The notes under the pieces are model-generated. The model was not told where the DNA came from, ran no database searches, and saw only the letters and a list, made by a program, of their open reading frames with translations. Source: Nageia nagi (taxonomy: Eukaryota > Pinophyta). Taken from it: a stretch of DNA of 64,000 nt. Positions 47,299-59,464 of the stretch are shown here, in pieces (within the stretch, counting starts at the first letter, position 1; the number at the start of each line of letters is the position of its first letter). The stretch is from the NCBI GenBank assembly GCA_050084985.1, contig JBITNC010000001.1, forward strand, positions 93,496,001-93,560,000, in the 5' to 3' direction. Made by a program: the position numbers and the translations under genes.

Positions 47299-49225
47299 CT
47301 TCCCTCTCAATGCTTCAATTTCTTTGCACAAAATTTCCTTAAGAACAAGAATTTATTGAGTGTGAAGGTTATTTAGGTGCATATATTTTCCAAAATATTT
47401 CTTAGAATTCAATTTATTGATAGCAATGAAGTTTCCAAAACACAAGAATTATTTCTAGGAGTATTAGTGTATCAAATTCGGCAGAAGTTCCTAAGTTCTA
47501 CCAACTTCAAAGACACAAAAGTACCAAAGTTTGACAAGTTTCAACCATTAAAAATAGTAATAAATATGATTTGGTCTACTTTGTTCAAGTCAATTAGAGT
47601 ATGGGTGAAACCTAGACTTGTTAGTAGTTATGCAGATAAAAACTAGCTTGTTTACAATCACATAAGTGAAAACCAATTGGGTTGGTAGTCATATTATGAA
47701 GAAAAATAATTAAAAGGAAGCAATAGTTGGAAGTCATGAGGTTGAAAACTAGCTTCTTAGCAACCTCATGGTTGAAAACCAAATTTATCACAAGTACATA
47801 GTTACACAATGGACATGATGACATTTGCAAGATGAAGAACCAATTCCTAGGGAATTAATGGAAGAATACTGAGGTTCCTCCCAACATGCCTCCATTAGTT
47901 TTAACTAGTATGCATCTTAATTTTTTTTTTAGATCTAGTTAGAATGTTGTAAATATGTATTCTTGTTACTTTAATATCCCTAAATATTTAACTCATATAT
48001 TAATATCACTAGGTATTTAACTCATATAGTAATAGTAAAATAATGATACTTGTGTAATTATCACCCACTCAGTGGCCACTACTCATGGTATTGCAAGTTC
48101 TAAATTGCAACAACCGTTCATTATTGATTCTCAAAATTCTTCTTATGGTTAAAAAGTTTTGTTACATTACGAGAAGTACTAGTTGCAACCTTGTAAATTG
48201 ACTGATAACTTGGTCTTGTTTAAGCTATGATCCTTCCCTTATTTTATTCATGGTGACTTCCCATTTTTAGCAAGAGCTGCAATAGTTCAGGTGTGGGGAA
48301 AATGATTAAGAAATATTCATATCATAAGTGTTATATCTTGATGCTCTTCTTGTGATGATTAATATGCAAGAAAATAATGCAAGTTTTGTAGCATATATAT
48401 ACAAAGTAGCATCCAAGTATATGAATTGCATAGCATGTCCACTTTTGTTAATGATATAAGATATATTTGCATAATACATGGTGGATTGCATAGGTAAATT
48501 CTCAAATTCAAGTAGGATAGAAAACACCATAGACATTGTATCTCTAGAAGAACCTAAGTTTTATCTTATAGCCTCAACTTCATATGTATTCTGACATACA
48601 TTTCTTTAAGGAAACTAAAGTTGATAAACAGATAGAGAATCTGGTGTTTTTCTTGGTTGAATTGAGCTTTGGTCAAATATGTGATGATACAATTTATCAC
48701 CATTTGTATTTATTATTTTTTATAGGTTTTGAATACAAAAGAAAATGCTTCTTATTTTTGTAGGCTTGGGCAATATGGAATAGGATCATAAAATATGGTT
48801 TTCCATCTGAAAATGTTTCATGCATTAATGAGGAATTGACAACATATGAAATATGTGTGACTAATAAGCACAAGATTAAAAATTGGAAGTGAAAAACATG
48901 AACCATGGACAAGGAACCATACAAGAAGGTTATGTACAAGAGATATTAGATCAAATGTTCAGGTTCAACTTGCCAATAATGTTTTCTTGACTTAAAGGCT
49001 TTTATATTATATTGGGTATATGTTATTCACTTCCAACTATTGAAAATGCTCTCACCGATATGTTCAAATACTATTCCCAAAAATACAATGTTAACAAAAA
49101 TTATGTGCATAGGACACTTCCAAGTATTAAAGATCAATTCAAATATGGTGATTCTTGGATCCAAAGTTATAGTTGTTGAGAGATATAAGGCAACAAACTT
49201 GTAAGTGATATGATTTAATGAGATT
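47299..49225. other. Ty3-B interior or flanking remnant, mostly unassigned
   Basis: An 89-codon plus-strand frame at 47377-47646 (MHIFSKIFLRIQFID...) has no recognisable motif. 47640-47780 holds repeated aaaactagctt/aaaaccaattgg phrases. The rest is AT-rich with no supported gene. Confidence 0.4.
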
Positions 49226-49380
49226 ATTACTTACAATATTTTGATTAAAGGCTATTGTATGAGAAGAAAGACTCAAGAAGCTATGGAAGTTATGGATCAA
49301 ATGATGAATTTAGTTTGTATACAAGAAATAATTAGTTACTTCACACATATTGTTGGTCTCCATAAGGAGAATGGATGATA
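49226..49380 (+). pseudogene. PPR-repeat gene fragment (P type)
   Basis: The plus strand reads ITYNILIKGYCMRRKTQEAM then EVMDQMMNLVCIQEIISYFT, and HIVGLHKENG before a stop. This fits one and a half 35-residue pentatricopeptide repeats: Y-x-x-L-I-x-G-Y-C, E-A, M, then S-Y-x-T-x-I-x-G-L. PPR proteins bind organellar RNA. The fragment is short, without start or organelle-targeting sequence, and is surrounded by retroelement DNA. It could be an old host gene scrap or captured sequence. Confidence 0.6.
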
Positions 49381-49879
49381 TAATTATTTTTCTTTTTGGA
49401 ATTGGAAAAGATTGTTCCTTGATGGAATCAAATGGAAATAAAGTTGGCTCAAGGGTTTCCTATGAATAAAGGTTCTTCAATTCTACATCTCATCTTGCAG
49501 AGCCAGAAAGGAATCCATATTTTATAATTCTTCCTTGCAAGTATGTAGGAAGTAAAGAGAACCTGATGGAGTTGATTATTGAGATTCAAGGTTTGCTAGA
49601 CATCAAAGTTTCAAGGAGAGGGAAGCCTCGTTTTATGCTTGTGATAGTAAAATTCATTGTGGCTTTGCAGAGAGGCCTAAAAGCTCGACAAGCATTAGAT
49701 GTGAACTGTGTAAAAAGTATACGAAAAGTAGGAGCATAAAGTCTGTATTTGGGTTGTAGACACAATGCCTTATCATAATGTAGCCCCTTAACATTAGTCA
49801 ATAAGTCCATATTTCTTGCGTCCACAAGGCATGCATCGAACTGGAACTTAGCAATAGAGTCTATACATGCATCAAAGGC

Positions 49880-50570
49880 CCTTTAAGTGCAGACTTATGT
49901 TAGATGTTGTGGTGGCTCTGGTAGACATGAATGTGGAATCTTAGTGAAGATATGCATGTGGGTTACCAATGTGCAGGATACGACATGGTTTCATGGATGA
50001 TAATGATAGTAAGCGTATGTAGCATCGATACAAAATGGACTTTATCAGAATAACAAACCTGTGAATCATTTGATGAAATGTAGCTCCAGAAAAGTATGAA
50101 AGCTTTAGTATTTTTTATAATGACTCTAGAGATGTGAGATAAGTATTGAAGATTCCAAAGATTATACTTAGGCTTCGGAGGCGATATTGAAGTGGTTTGA
50201 CGAAAGCAGACGTGACCACATGGCGTTCAATGGGATATAATAAAAAGTATTCCATATAATGAATCAACAAATTGTTTGACTAAATACCTCATCTTATGGC
50301 TCTAGAATTATAACGACTTCATAATTATAATGGCTTCAAAGATTGGATGTAATGAAAGGCACGTAAACTGAGGAGATAGAGCTACAGACGCGACCATGTC
50401 CCTAAATAAATATGCTAAAGTGAGGTACGAGAATTATTTGACCAAGCGCATGATACGGGTGACCATATTAGACAAGGTTGCGAATTGTTTGCCCAGAATC
50501 CTTGATGCAGATTCAGTTTCATATACGGTAATATCGTGAGTTATGCACAACGTGGATACAGACGCGTACT
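49880..50570 (+). pseudogene. possible PLS-type PPR gene relic
   Basis: Plus-strand pieces in differing frames look like eroded PLS-class PPR repeats: VVALVDMNVES near 49908, YDMVSWMIMI near 49980, QNGLYQ and SFDEM near 50040-50090, DVTTWRSMGYN near 50205, ELFDQ near 50425, and ELFAQNP with IVSYAQRGY near 50480-50560. Spacing is compatible with 31-36-residue repeats after indels. CpG is unusually frequent here. The frame changes mean the assignment rests on scattered motifs only. Confidence 0.4.
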
Positions 50571-51098
50571 ATTTTTTAAAATGACTAATCGAATAAATGT
50601 AGTGATAGTGCACAAATTCTAACACCAACACTCTGTCAACTATGGTCATGTTAGAAACCCAAAATATTGTTGAAAATGGTCTTTTATTTGATGTTAAGGT
50701 TGTGAGTATCGTGATGATATATCTATATACATGGAAAATAACACAAGACTAGTAATTGTTTGATAAAATATGTTGAATGAATAGAATGAAGGATGTTATA
50801 GGTTTGACTAAGTTGAGTGCAAGTGTTGAAGATGTATTTGTAAGTAGAGGTCTTACACAAGCAATAGAAGCATTGGCTAACATGAGACATTGCTTGCTTA
50901 TTGTAGCTGAAGTTTCAAAGTTGCATAGCTAAATGATAGCTAGAATTTTTAGAAGATAGGTTGGAGGGAATGGTACAACTATAGTCATTATATACTCTTT
51001 TCAACCATAAGGTGGATAGGTATGGGAATGATGAAATTGTCCTTGGTTTGATGCATATGATTCAAAATTATTGAAAAGTGTGTTGAGAAAGGTGGTTT
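50571..51098. other. unassigned sequence before the 440-bp repeat
   Basis: No gene is supported on either strand. Confidence 0.4.
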
Positions 51099-51538
51099 GA
51101 TATGGATATGACTTGGTAATGCAATTCATGATGTTCATCTCTCATCTAAATTGGAATCTTCTTTTGGATTTAATATTCATGCATAGATCGTTATGAATTG
51201 CCTATTTAACATGTCCTTCTTCTAGATAAAAGACTCGGTTACTTTATAGAATGTCACTCGACTGTGCACCTACATTAAGACATATTCCTTTCATTCATCA
51301 TTTGTGGAAACATTTTCATGATAATGTTTTGAATGTAAATCTTAGATAGTGATTTGAAAATAGGGCAACATGATTAGTGGAGAAAATAATTTTGTATGGA
51401 GGAATGGAGTTGAATTTGGGTAGAAGCAGCTTCCATTTAGCAAATCTTGAAGTGCCAACTGGATAAGATGCTTAACAAAAGGTGAAAATTTTATTTTAGA
51501 ATTTCTATCTTACCTTTGGACCTTCAGGTAGTGAATTA
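51099..51538. repeat. 440-bp direct repeat, left copy
   Basis: From gatatggatatgacttggta to ccttcaggtagtgaatta. Matches 58488-58929 with only about three differences that I can find, and abuts the Helitron at A51538. Confidence 0.95.
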
Positions 51539-51694
51539 CTAGCTTTGATATAACCCCTTATATATCAAAAAATGTCGAGAGATATCATTTCGAGGTGCCT
51601 ATCTCATTTCTTGGTATTGCTATATCCAAGATAGGCGCCTCGAAATGATATCTCTCGACATTTTTTGATATATAAGGGGTTATATCAAAGCTGG
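51539..51694 (-). repeat. Helitron 3' terminal hairpin (66-bp arms)
   Basis: The arm at 51539-51604 (ctagctttgatataacccct...) pairs with 51629-51694, leaving a 24-base loop. I count two mismatched positions, one of them able to form G-U. Canonical Helitrons have a 16-20 bp hairpin some 10 bp before the end. Here the arm includes the terminal CTAG. Confidence 0.93.
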
Positions 51695-52455
51695 TGGCAT
51701 CCATCGTCGCGTGATTATTGAATTATAATATTAAGAGATACAATACAAATGCAAATATTATTTTAAAAATAATGTTTAACAAATGAATATGACTCATACA
51801 TAAGGAGTCATTGACAAATAATATTGAGTAAGATTTAAAAAAATTCAAAATTAATCATAGTAATATTGATTTTTGGCTACTCCAAAGATTTGAGTCTTTC
51901 TTCTTCAGCTTTCCTTTGCACAACTCCTTTTCCTAATTTCAATTTTGCATAACGATCATATGGAAACGGTGCTAAAATTCTAAGTCCATCCAATGCTTTG
52001 ATGCGAGATATAGCAACAAATGTTAAACCTTGCCTTTCCCTTTCTCCAATATCTATTGTTGCTTTATTAAGTGTCAAACCTTGTGATTTATGTATTGTTA
52101 AGCCCCAAGCCAATCGTAATGGAAGTTGACGTGTTCGACCTCTTTCTATAGGTATAATTGGAACAGCTTTACCTTCAAGTGAACATCCTATAAAATGATC
52201 AAATTCTACCATAACATATGTTGGTAGATCAGGTGGAGAATTCCTTGGTTTGTATACAATTTTTCTAACATATCCCAAAGCACCATTAACAAGTCCAGCT
52301 TCTATCCATAAGTTAGATGTTAGCATAACTCTTGCATTATTTGTAATTAATAACTCAATTTCAAGCTCTTCACTATCACCCCCTCCTTGTTTTGTGCTCC
52401 CTGATTTTGTTGCAATACTACGTGCTACTAGAAAATTTAACTTGAGTAGTTGTAA

Positions 52456-52565
52456 CTATTATGATAAAAAATATTTCATTAGTTAGAAATATATTAATAT
52501 TATATCAAAATTTAGCAAGTAATTCAAAATTCAAAAAAATGGATTTATTTAAAACAAATTCATAC
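52456..52565 (-). other. RepHel intron candidate 3
   Basis: GTATGAATTTG...CATAATAG between HNHN and LLKLNFLVARS coding. The exact phase does not close, so the acceptor is uncertain or an indel is present. Confidence 0.55.
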
Positions 52566-54427
52566 CTGTTATGATTATGCACATTTTCATTAGTTGCAAA
52601 TAGATGAATATTCTGATCAAAATCATCCCTTGTAGCCGGATCTAGATTTGAATTTGTTCTTGTCATCAATAATTTCCAATCATCTTCAATTGGATTTGCA
52701 TCTCTTAAATTAATTAAAAGTTGACGAAACCTTTTTTGATCTTCACTCTCTCCTTCTTGTCGAAATACTCTATCTAATGTTATAACAGTTGTGAACTTTT
52801 GCCATAATAATCTTGCATGTCTATCAGTGGCATATGGTGGTCTATCCATAACAGGTGGTAACTGTCCTAAATCACCTACTAAAATGATTGACCTACCTCC
52901 AAAACATATATTTGATTTTTCTGGAAAACCTTCTCGAAGGTGATAATCTGTGTTCCAACATTTTTTTCCCTATGAAGCTCATTTCATCAATCAATATATA
53001 TTTTACATGTTTCATATCTTCTTGAAAAGTATTTAATCTTGATCCCTCTAATTTATCAAATTCTGTGATAGGAATTCGAAGTGCTCCATGGATTGTAGTG
53101 GCACCAATGTTGAATGCAGCAACTCCAGTAGGTGCAGGTAAAAGAAGGGGAGAATGTTTTATAGATGGTAAGTCTTGAAATGCTTGACGAAGTGCTCCAA
53201 TTAGATACGATTTTCTTGTTCCTGCTGTTCCTTGAATTATCATATATAAAGAGTCTATATGTTATTCCTGATTATAATGTGTCATTATTATATCATATGC
53301 TTGTTTTTGTTTCATGCTAAGGCTCTCATATAGGTAATTTAAAGGGGCATCATCATCAATAAATGCACCATTTTGTTTCATTCTGGTTATCCAATTTATT
53401 GCTTTCTTTGTGTATTCTTCTGATATATATTGATTATCCCATTGTGCTTGTCTATCAACATCCCTTCTACCAAGCATATCTATTTCTGTCCTTGTAAAGT
53501 GATTTCCACGATGTAATTGGGCTATAATTTCCCATTCATTCTCTATAGTGTTCTGATGAACTGTTCGTTCATCATCATCTTCTGAATCATTGTGATGTTC
53601 TTGTTCTGTATTTTGGATATTATTCATTCTCTCAATATGCCAAGGCCTATAGTTGAATGCCTCCCAATTTGTTATGATTGTGCTATCATCAACCCTGATA
53701 TCTCTTTCTATATTTCTAAATGGCTTGTAAAGTAACAACTCTGACCAACAAAATTCAATAAATTTTTCCGATTCTTTTTCAGGAATGGTCGTAAAACGTG
53801 GCCATACCCTCACAATAGCTGCATTTTTTCTAGTGCTCCATTTCAACTCACTTCTTCGTCTTGGATTATATGTCCATGATCTAGCTGCATCAATAAGTGA
53901 GATAGTTTTCATCATACATGGTTGTTGAATATATCCATCAATTAAATACTTACCATTTCTTTCTGTTTCTTCTTCATCAATATTTTCCACCTCCTTGAAA
54001 ACTTTTCGTCCAACATTTAGAGAAATAAAAACTCTACTACATTCAACCAATGGAAGCTCTAATAACATATGACATGTTTCTTGTGCTCCTATATCTCTCT
54101 CAATAATTGTTTTAGTTAGAAGACGCCTATATGCTCTTGTTGCTAAATCATCATCATTTTCTAAATTTGTAATTCGCATCAACATTTCTTGATAGGTTTC
54201 TGAACTTTTCTCAGCCTTAGCAACATATTTAGCAATATAATTGATAACAGCATGCTTTGATAGAACAGGTTGCCAATCTACATTTGCTCTCCATAATTGT
54301 AATATATGTCAATTATGTGTATTGACTCGATCATCATTTCTTATTGGTTCATACTTTTTATCTTTGGTTTCTGGATCTTCATATAATTTGGATCCATCTA
54401 AAGATAAAGGCCATGGTGCATTATACC

Positions 54428-54507
54428 TATAAAAAGAAAAATTAGTTTAACATAAAGGATGATGAATTTAAAATTATAAATATATATAAGTAGTCATAAG
54501 TATTTAC
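54428..54507 (-). other. RepHel intron 2
   Basis: GTAAATACTT...TTTTTATAG, 80 nt. Its removal joins KMVCR to YNAPWPLS in frame. Confidence 0.85.
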
Positions 54508-54671
54508 CTACAAACCATCTTTCCTCTTTTCTTGCGTAAGCATGCACCTTCTCTACATACAGTGTGACGCTCAACACAATTGAGAATCTCTTCATAATCA
54601 AGATCTAAGTCTACTTGATCAAGTTGATGTGTATTCCTCAAACATGGGTGTTGATTAATATTTTGAAGAAG

Positions 54672-54694
54672 CTGTGAAATATATACAATGGTTA

Positions 54695-54752
<58 letters not shown>

Positions 54753-54792
54753 TTAAAACATAAAATTAAAAAAATAGATACTTTATGCATAC
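54672..54792 (-). other. RepHel intron 1 with (AT)n microsatellite
   Basis: GTATGCATAA...TTTCACAG, 121 nt. Its removal joins DPHQRNIQ to LLQNINQHPC in frame. An uninterrupted (AT)n of about 50 bp lies at 54700-54748. Confidence 0.88.
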
Positions 54793-57083
54793 CTGTATAT
54801 TTCGTTGATGTGGGTCTCCTCGAGGATTCCATGCATGCACAATATTATCAAAATATGTTTGTGCTTTTTTCACTTGTTCTTCACTTGTCCAATCTAAATT
54901 ATCCATGTTTGGAGCTCCCTCTATCCATAGAAAACCATGCACATGTGGAGATCCCCTATGTTGCCATTCATATCTACACCAATATTCTTTGACTTTCATT
55001 CATTTTTGCAATACCTCTTTACGAAAAATTGTATTTCGTAGATGCATGTAATGAGCTACAATATGTGGGTAATCAATAATATTTTGTCTTCACCATTTTT
55101 GTGCTTCTCTTGAATCAGATGGCGATGTTCCTGGCATCAAAGCATGAAGGTCAGGCCAATACATATCAGCTGCACTTAAAGTGAAAACAATGGTTGGAGA
55201 TCCAATTTGATGTAATAAATCACTTAATTTAGCACGACTCTTTGTCCAATAAGATCTTGTGTCTCTTAATGTAGAGCCAAAATGCATTAAATGATCTGCT
55301 AAATGTGATTGGGGAATATTATCCATGTGTTCTCGCAATTCATGGATTGTAGTCGGCAAATCTTGAAGACTCTTCTTGACAAACACTGCTGAAGAATTTT
55401 GAGTACGATGTCTCATTATCATGTTCATTATGAAATACCTAAATCTTGGATGCTTTCCAAAATGATGATCTCTATATCGTAATAAATGTTTTGCAAATTC
55501 ATGAAGATAAACTTTTCTATTTCTTGGTTCTATCCAATCATAGTTTCCATTTGGGAATAATGTTGGAAATGCCATATCAAGCAACCCTTCTGTAATATAC
55601 TCATTTATAGGAGATGCTCCAATTCTAGGCCAATCAATGAGTGTTATTGGTTCTGCATTAGGGTTGTTGACCCATGCACAAATTAATTCCATCTCCCTTG
55701 GTGCATTGGGTGGTTTACAGGCCATAGATGTTGTGTGATTAATGATGTTTCCTTCATCCATCTCAATTGTTGGACCCATTACTACATATTCATTCATATC
55801 AGAATTAAACTCCATATGAACAGAGTTTAGAATGTTAAATATGTTTGTATCTGTATTAGCTGGGAGATATCTTAGAACATCTTCATTAATTTGCACATCC
55901 TTATAAAACTTATCATTTTCTATCTTATACTTCAAAGCTTTAAAGACCCTCTCTTTATTTACTGTGAAATTATAATTTGTACCACATTGATCTCTTCTTC
56001 AAACAATAATGACTGGTAATTCATTTATAGGATGAGGTAGTACCTTCGCAATTTGTTTCACTTCTTGTGGAAAGCTAATTGTGTCCCCTTTGTACTTATA
56101 TTGGCCTTCGGTAGCATGTGTTACTTGTAATATTGGATTGACACATGCTATCAACATTTCTTCAATTTGTGTTAAGTTTGATAATTCTGATGGTTGTGAT
56201 CTAGGATCCATGTGATTTGAGGAAGAAAATCGATGAGGAAGAATTTTCTCTTATCTACATCTATTACATGCCGGACCTTCAGTAGTAGATAACACCTTCA
56301 TTCCAGGATAAGATTCTTGGCAAATGTAACATATCGATGGTGATGCAAGTTTTTGTAGTTGACTTCGAAATAAGGTTTGCATTTCTTTGAAATCTATTTG
56401 ATATTTGTATTAGTATGTCCATATGTTCTATTATGATTTGTTTGATTTGCATTCATTTGTAAACCTTCTACATTTCCTTCTCTTAAATGATGTGTTGGAG
56501 GTGTCTCTCCCATTTCAGTTGCTTCATATTGTGTTTGTCTCACCACAATTATATTTCTAGCATTTCTTTCAAAAAAAGAGGATGCATCGGAAACACTTAT
56601 GTTATCATGAACATTATTACGATGTATTCTTTCCTCTCTTTGACTATCTTCCTCAGCTCGTCTAGCACGCTGAAGTTGGCAATCATTCGCACGTTTTCTC
56701 CTAATCTCCTCAAGTTGAAATTGTGTTTGATTTTCTTGGTTTGTTGTTTGTTGTTCCATATATCTTTGGCGTGCTTCTTCTCTTTGATCTTCTGATATTT
56801 TTGCATGTGTTTCTCTCATTTGTTGAGTGTGTATTGCTCTTTGTTCTTCATTGGACATATTAGCACGAGTTTGTCTCTTTCGTTCAGAATCGATTGGTCT
56901 TTGTCGTTGTTTTTGTTCATTTGTCATTTCTGCCCTATGTTTTGCTCGATTTTCTCTTTGTCTTTGTCTTTCTCTCTCTTTGTCACTTTCAGTCATTCTT
57001 TCACGTCATCATCTATTATAATCTCTGTGATATTGTCTATGTTGTTCTTTACTCTGTTGTTCTCTTTGCTCTTCAGAATTCAT

Positions 57084-58477
57084 TATCTTTGTCACAAATT
57101 TACTACAAAAACATAAGAGAATACATCATTATATTTATTTAAATAACAACTTAAATATATTTACATAATTTTCAAGCAATAATATACTTAAATAATTATT
57201 ATTTTCTAATAACTATTGTTGAACACATCCTAAGATTATTATTAAGATTCATGATATCATCGTCTATTATTCAATAAAATGTAATTACATAAAATATCTA
57301 AGGAAACCAAACATTTGTCATCCTTATCAGGAGACAACTCTGCCATCATAGCATAAGATCATTTGGATCTTTTTAACATGTGAAACGATAAATGTGGAGA
57401 TGAGGAGACAACTCTGCCATCATAGCATAAGATCATTTGGATCTTGTTGCATATGACGTATCTTCACAGCAGTAAAAGAAAGAACATTGGGCATGGCCCT
57501 CACCATTCTTTGTAAGTATGAACTGGAGAGACTGAACTTGTGTTCTTTCTTCTCTTAAATAAAATTTATGTATTTTTTCATCCTCTTAAATATTTTTGAA
57601 ATTTTTTAGTTATATTTTTTATTATACCTATAATATTTTTTTCTTATACCATAAAATTATAATATTATGACAGAACGCATACACAACAGTTTTCGGCAAG
57701 AGGTTTACCGAGCCCAGCAAAAAACTATGGCGATAATGTGGATTCACTACATGAAATGACAACCATATAAAATAATGTTATGGATGACTGTATTGACTCT
57801 ATTAAAGTATAAATATCAATCTACTTATTCAAATATCAAAGTAGAAGTGCATTGGCACTGCGTGGTGGAGATGCATGGCAAATTGAAAACCACGAAATGT
57901 GATGGAAACAATATAAACTAAATTAATTTGGTATAATGGGGATTTTATGATCTTGTGTTGATTTTATTGAATAACTTTCTAATGAAAAGAAGGCATCAAC
58001 AACGAATATGTTAGACCAAGACATGTAAAACTTTGTGAATTCAGAGCATTTTTTGATAAAGTTTTATGCGAACAGCAAGATAAGAAGTGCAAAAGAATTC
58101 AGAGTATAAATTGTATGTAAAATAAGAAATAAGAAATATTACAGTAAAAATATATTTACAATAGTAGAGAATTAACTTACAATAAAATTAAAGTTCTCTT
58201 CTATTTTTACAATCTTATGTTCCAACTTTGCTTGTTCGAATTCACTGCATCTCTCGATTGATTTGGGAATGAATTTTTATGATGTTTGATATTCTTCCTT
58301 CCATTTATATAATAATTTTTGAAAAGATGTGTCTTTTAATATTTCAGTCGGCTATATAATTTTAATTTTAAAAAAATTATTTTTCCGCCAATTGTTTAAC
58401 GGACGGACTCACATGCGACATTTTGCTCCCCCACTCCACCCCCCATGTTGCAGCTGTAGAAACGCCTCTCGGTGTAA
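57084..58477 (-). other. Helitron 5' non-coding region
   Basis: Upstream of RepHel. A 44-bp direct repeat (aggagacaactctgccatca...) occurs at 57329-57374 and 57403-57446. The terminal 100 bp (58384-58477) are GC- and CpG-rich, with a C-run at 58435-58444. No gene is seen; a promoter is expected here but none can be pinned down. Confidence 0.7.
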
Positions 58478-58487
58478 TGCAATTCAT

Positions 58488-58929
58488 GATATGGATATGA
58501 CTTGGTAATGCAATTCATGATGTTCATCTCTCATCTAAATTGGAATCTTCTTTTGGATTTAATATTCATGCATAGATCGTTATGAATTGCCTATTTAACA
58601 TGTCCTTCTTCTAGATAAAAGACTCGGTTACTTTATAGAATGTCACTCGACTTTGCACCTACATTAAGACATATTCCTTTCATTCATCATTTGTGGAAAC
58701 ATTTTCATGATAATGTTTTGAATGTAAATCTTAGATAGTGATTTGAAAATAGGGCAACATGATTAGTGGAGAAAATAATTTTGTATGGAGAAATGGAGTT
58801 GAATTTGGGTAGAAGCAGCTTCCATTTAGCAAATCTTGAAGTGCCAACTGGATAAGATGCTTAACAAAAGGTGAAAATTTTATTTTAGAATTTCTATTTT
58901 ACCTTTGGACCTTCAGGTAGTGAATTATT
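58488..58929. repeat. 440-bp direct repeat, right copy
   Basis: Partner of 51099-51538. It ends at gtgaatta and continues ttaactaat instead of the Helitron. Confidence 0.95.
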
Positions 58930-59447
58930 AACTAATATATAAGATGCATACACCATAATATGCAAGCAATTCAATAAAGTAAAGAAATGATAATGTTTCC
59001 ATCGTTAGACTATAACCAATATTATCTAACTTGAACCATAATATATTATCTTGAATATGTTAACCAATTCCATTAGCTTACACATAAAAGTAATACTCTT
59101 ATGGTGATTATTAATAATATATAGTCATTAAGATTTGAAGGATGTAAATTTATAGTATTGGTAAGGCTCATAGTTCATTTCATCTAAACATTTCTATAAA
59201 CGATGTTGTTGGTTGATGGTATTCTATTATCTTGTAGACATTATAAGTCAGTGCATTAGTTGAACAATTCAACTAGAAAAACACATAGGGTTAAAACATA
59301 GGAGATATCATAGTGAATCTTTAAGGAGTAAGCAAGATCAAATGATAATTGGAGCATGAAGAATGATTATGGATGAATGCAAGTGATATTTCAGTGACCT
59401 TGTGGGAGTAATATGCGAAGCTTTGGTTGCATCACAAGCTACAACAA
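58930..59447. other. Ty3-B 3' internal region
   Basis: Non-coding stretch leading to the PPT; no frame supported. Confidence 0.5.
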
Positions 59448-59464
59448 TTAAAGTGTGGGGGAAT
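59448..59464 (+). promoter_or_regulatory. Ty3-B polypurine tract
   Basis: AAAGTGTGGGGGAAT directly before the TGATGAG start of the 3' LTR. Confidence 0.88.

Larger units (their letters stand above)
51877..57083 (-). pseudogene. Helitron Rep-helicase (RepHel)
   Basis: Likely start is the ATG at 57081-57083. N-terminal Arg/Gln/Glu-rich coiled region to about 56400. Then a CYICQ...ACNRC zinc finger near 56300, a 55999-56211 block (LTQIEEMLIACVNPILQVTH), and the Helitron_like_N domain (55090-55935). The Rep HUH motif GSPHVHGFLW is at about 54950 and the Rep tyrosine region NYIAKYVAK at about 54235. SF1/Pif1 helicase: Walker A reads GTAGTRKS (second Gly of GTGKS is Arg) at about 53220, then LIDEMS (Walker B) and GDLGQLPPV (54-52.8 kb region); C-terminal LRLAWGLTIHKSQGLTL and FVAISR in 51877-52326. 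Stops: TGATGA at 57007-57012, TGA at 55999, 55090, 55000 and 54309, TAA at 53262. Frameshifts lie near 56395 and 52955. It would have cut and rejoined single strands for rolling-circle transposition. Confidence 0.93.
51539..58477 (-). mobile_element. RepHel-coding Helitron with long terminal hairpin
   Basis: 6939 bp. On the minus strand it starts TTACACCGAGAGGCG after a host A (58478) and ends ...AAGCTAG before a host T (complement of A51538), fitting A|T insertion without target duplication. Both ends are shared with the Helitron at 29201-35597. The 3' terminus is a palindrome with 66-bp arms running to the last base. Inside is one large interrupted RepHel gene (51877-57083) with at least three recognisable introns. 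CpG content is higher than in the surroundings, suggesting a younger insertion than the Ty3 and LINE layers. Confidence 0.93.

Noticed and set aside
48264-48330. Second PPT plus LTR start (gtgtggggaaaatgattaagaaatattc)
   Set aside because: It resembles the Ty3-B PPT and LTR start for about 40 bp, but the following sequence does not align with the LTR.
51539-51694. Stand-alone foldback MITE
   Set aside because: The same palindrome occurs at 33669-35597 together with shared flanking DNA on one side only, and it ends exactly where the host LTR resumes. It is therefore the 3' end of a Helitron, not an independent element.
56487-57142. Plus-strand frames of 64-103 codons rich in Ser, Leu and Phe
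   Set aside because: They are antisense to the Arg/Gln/Glu-rich N-terminus of RepHel.
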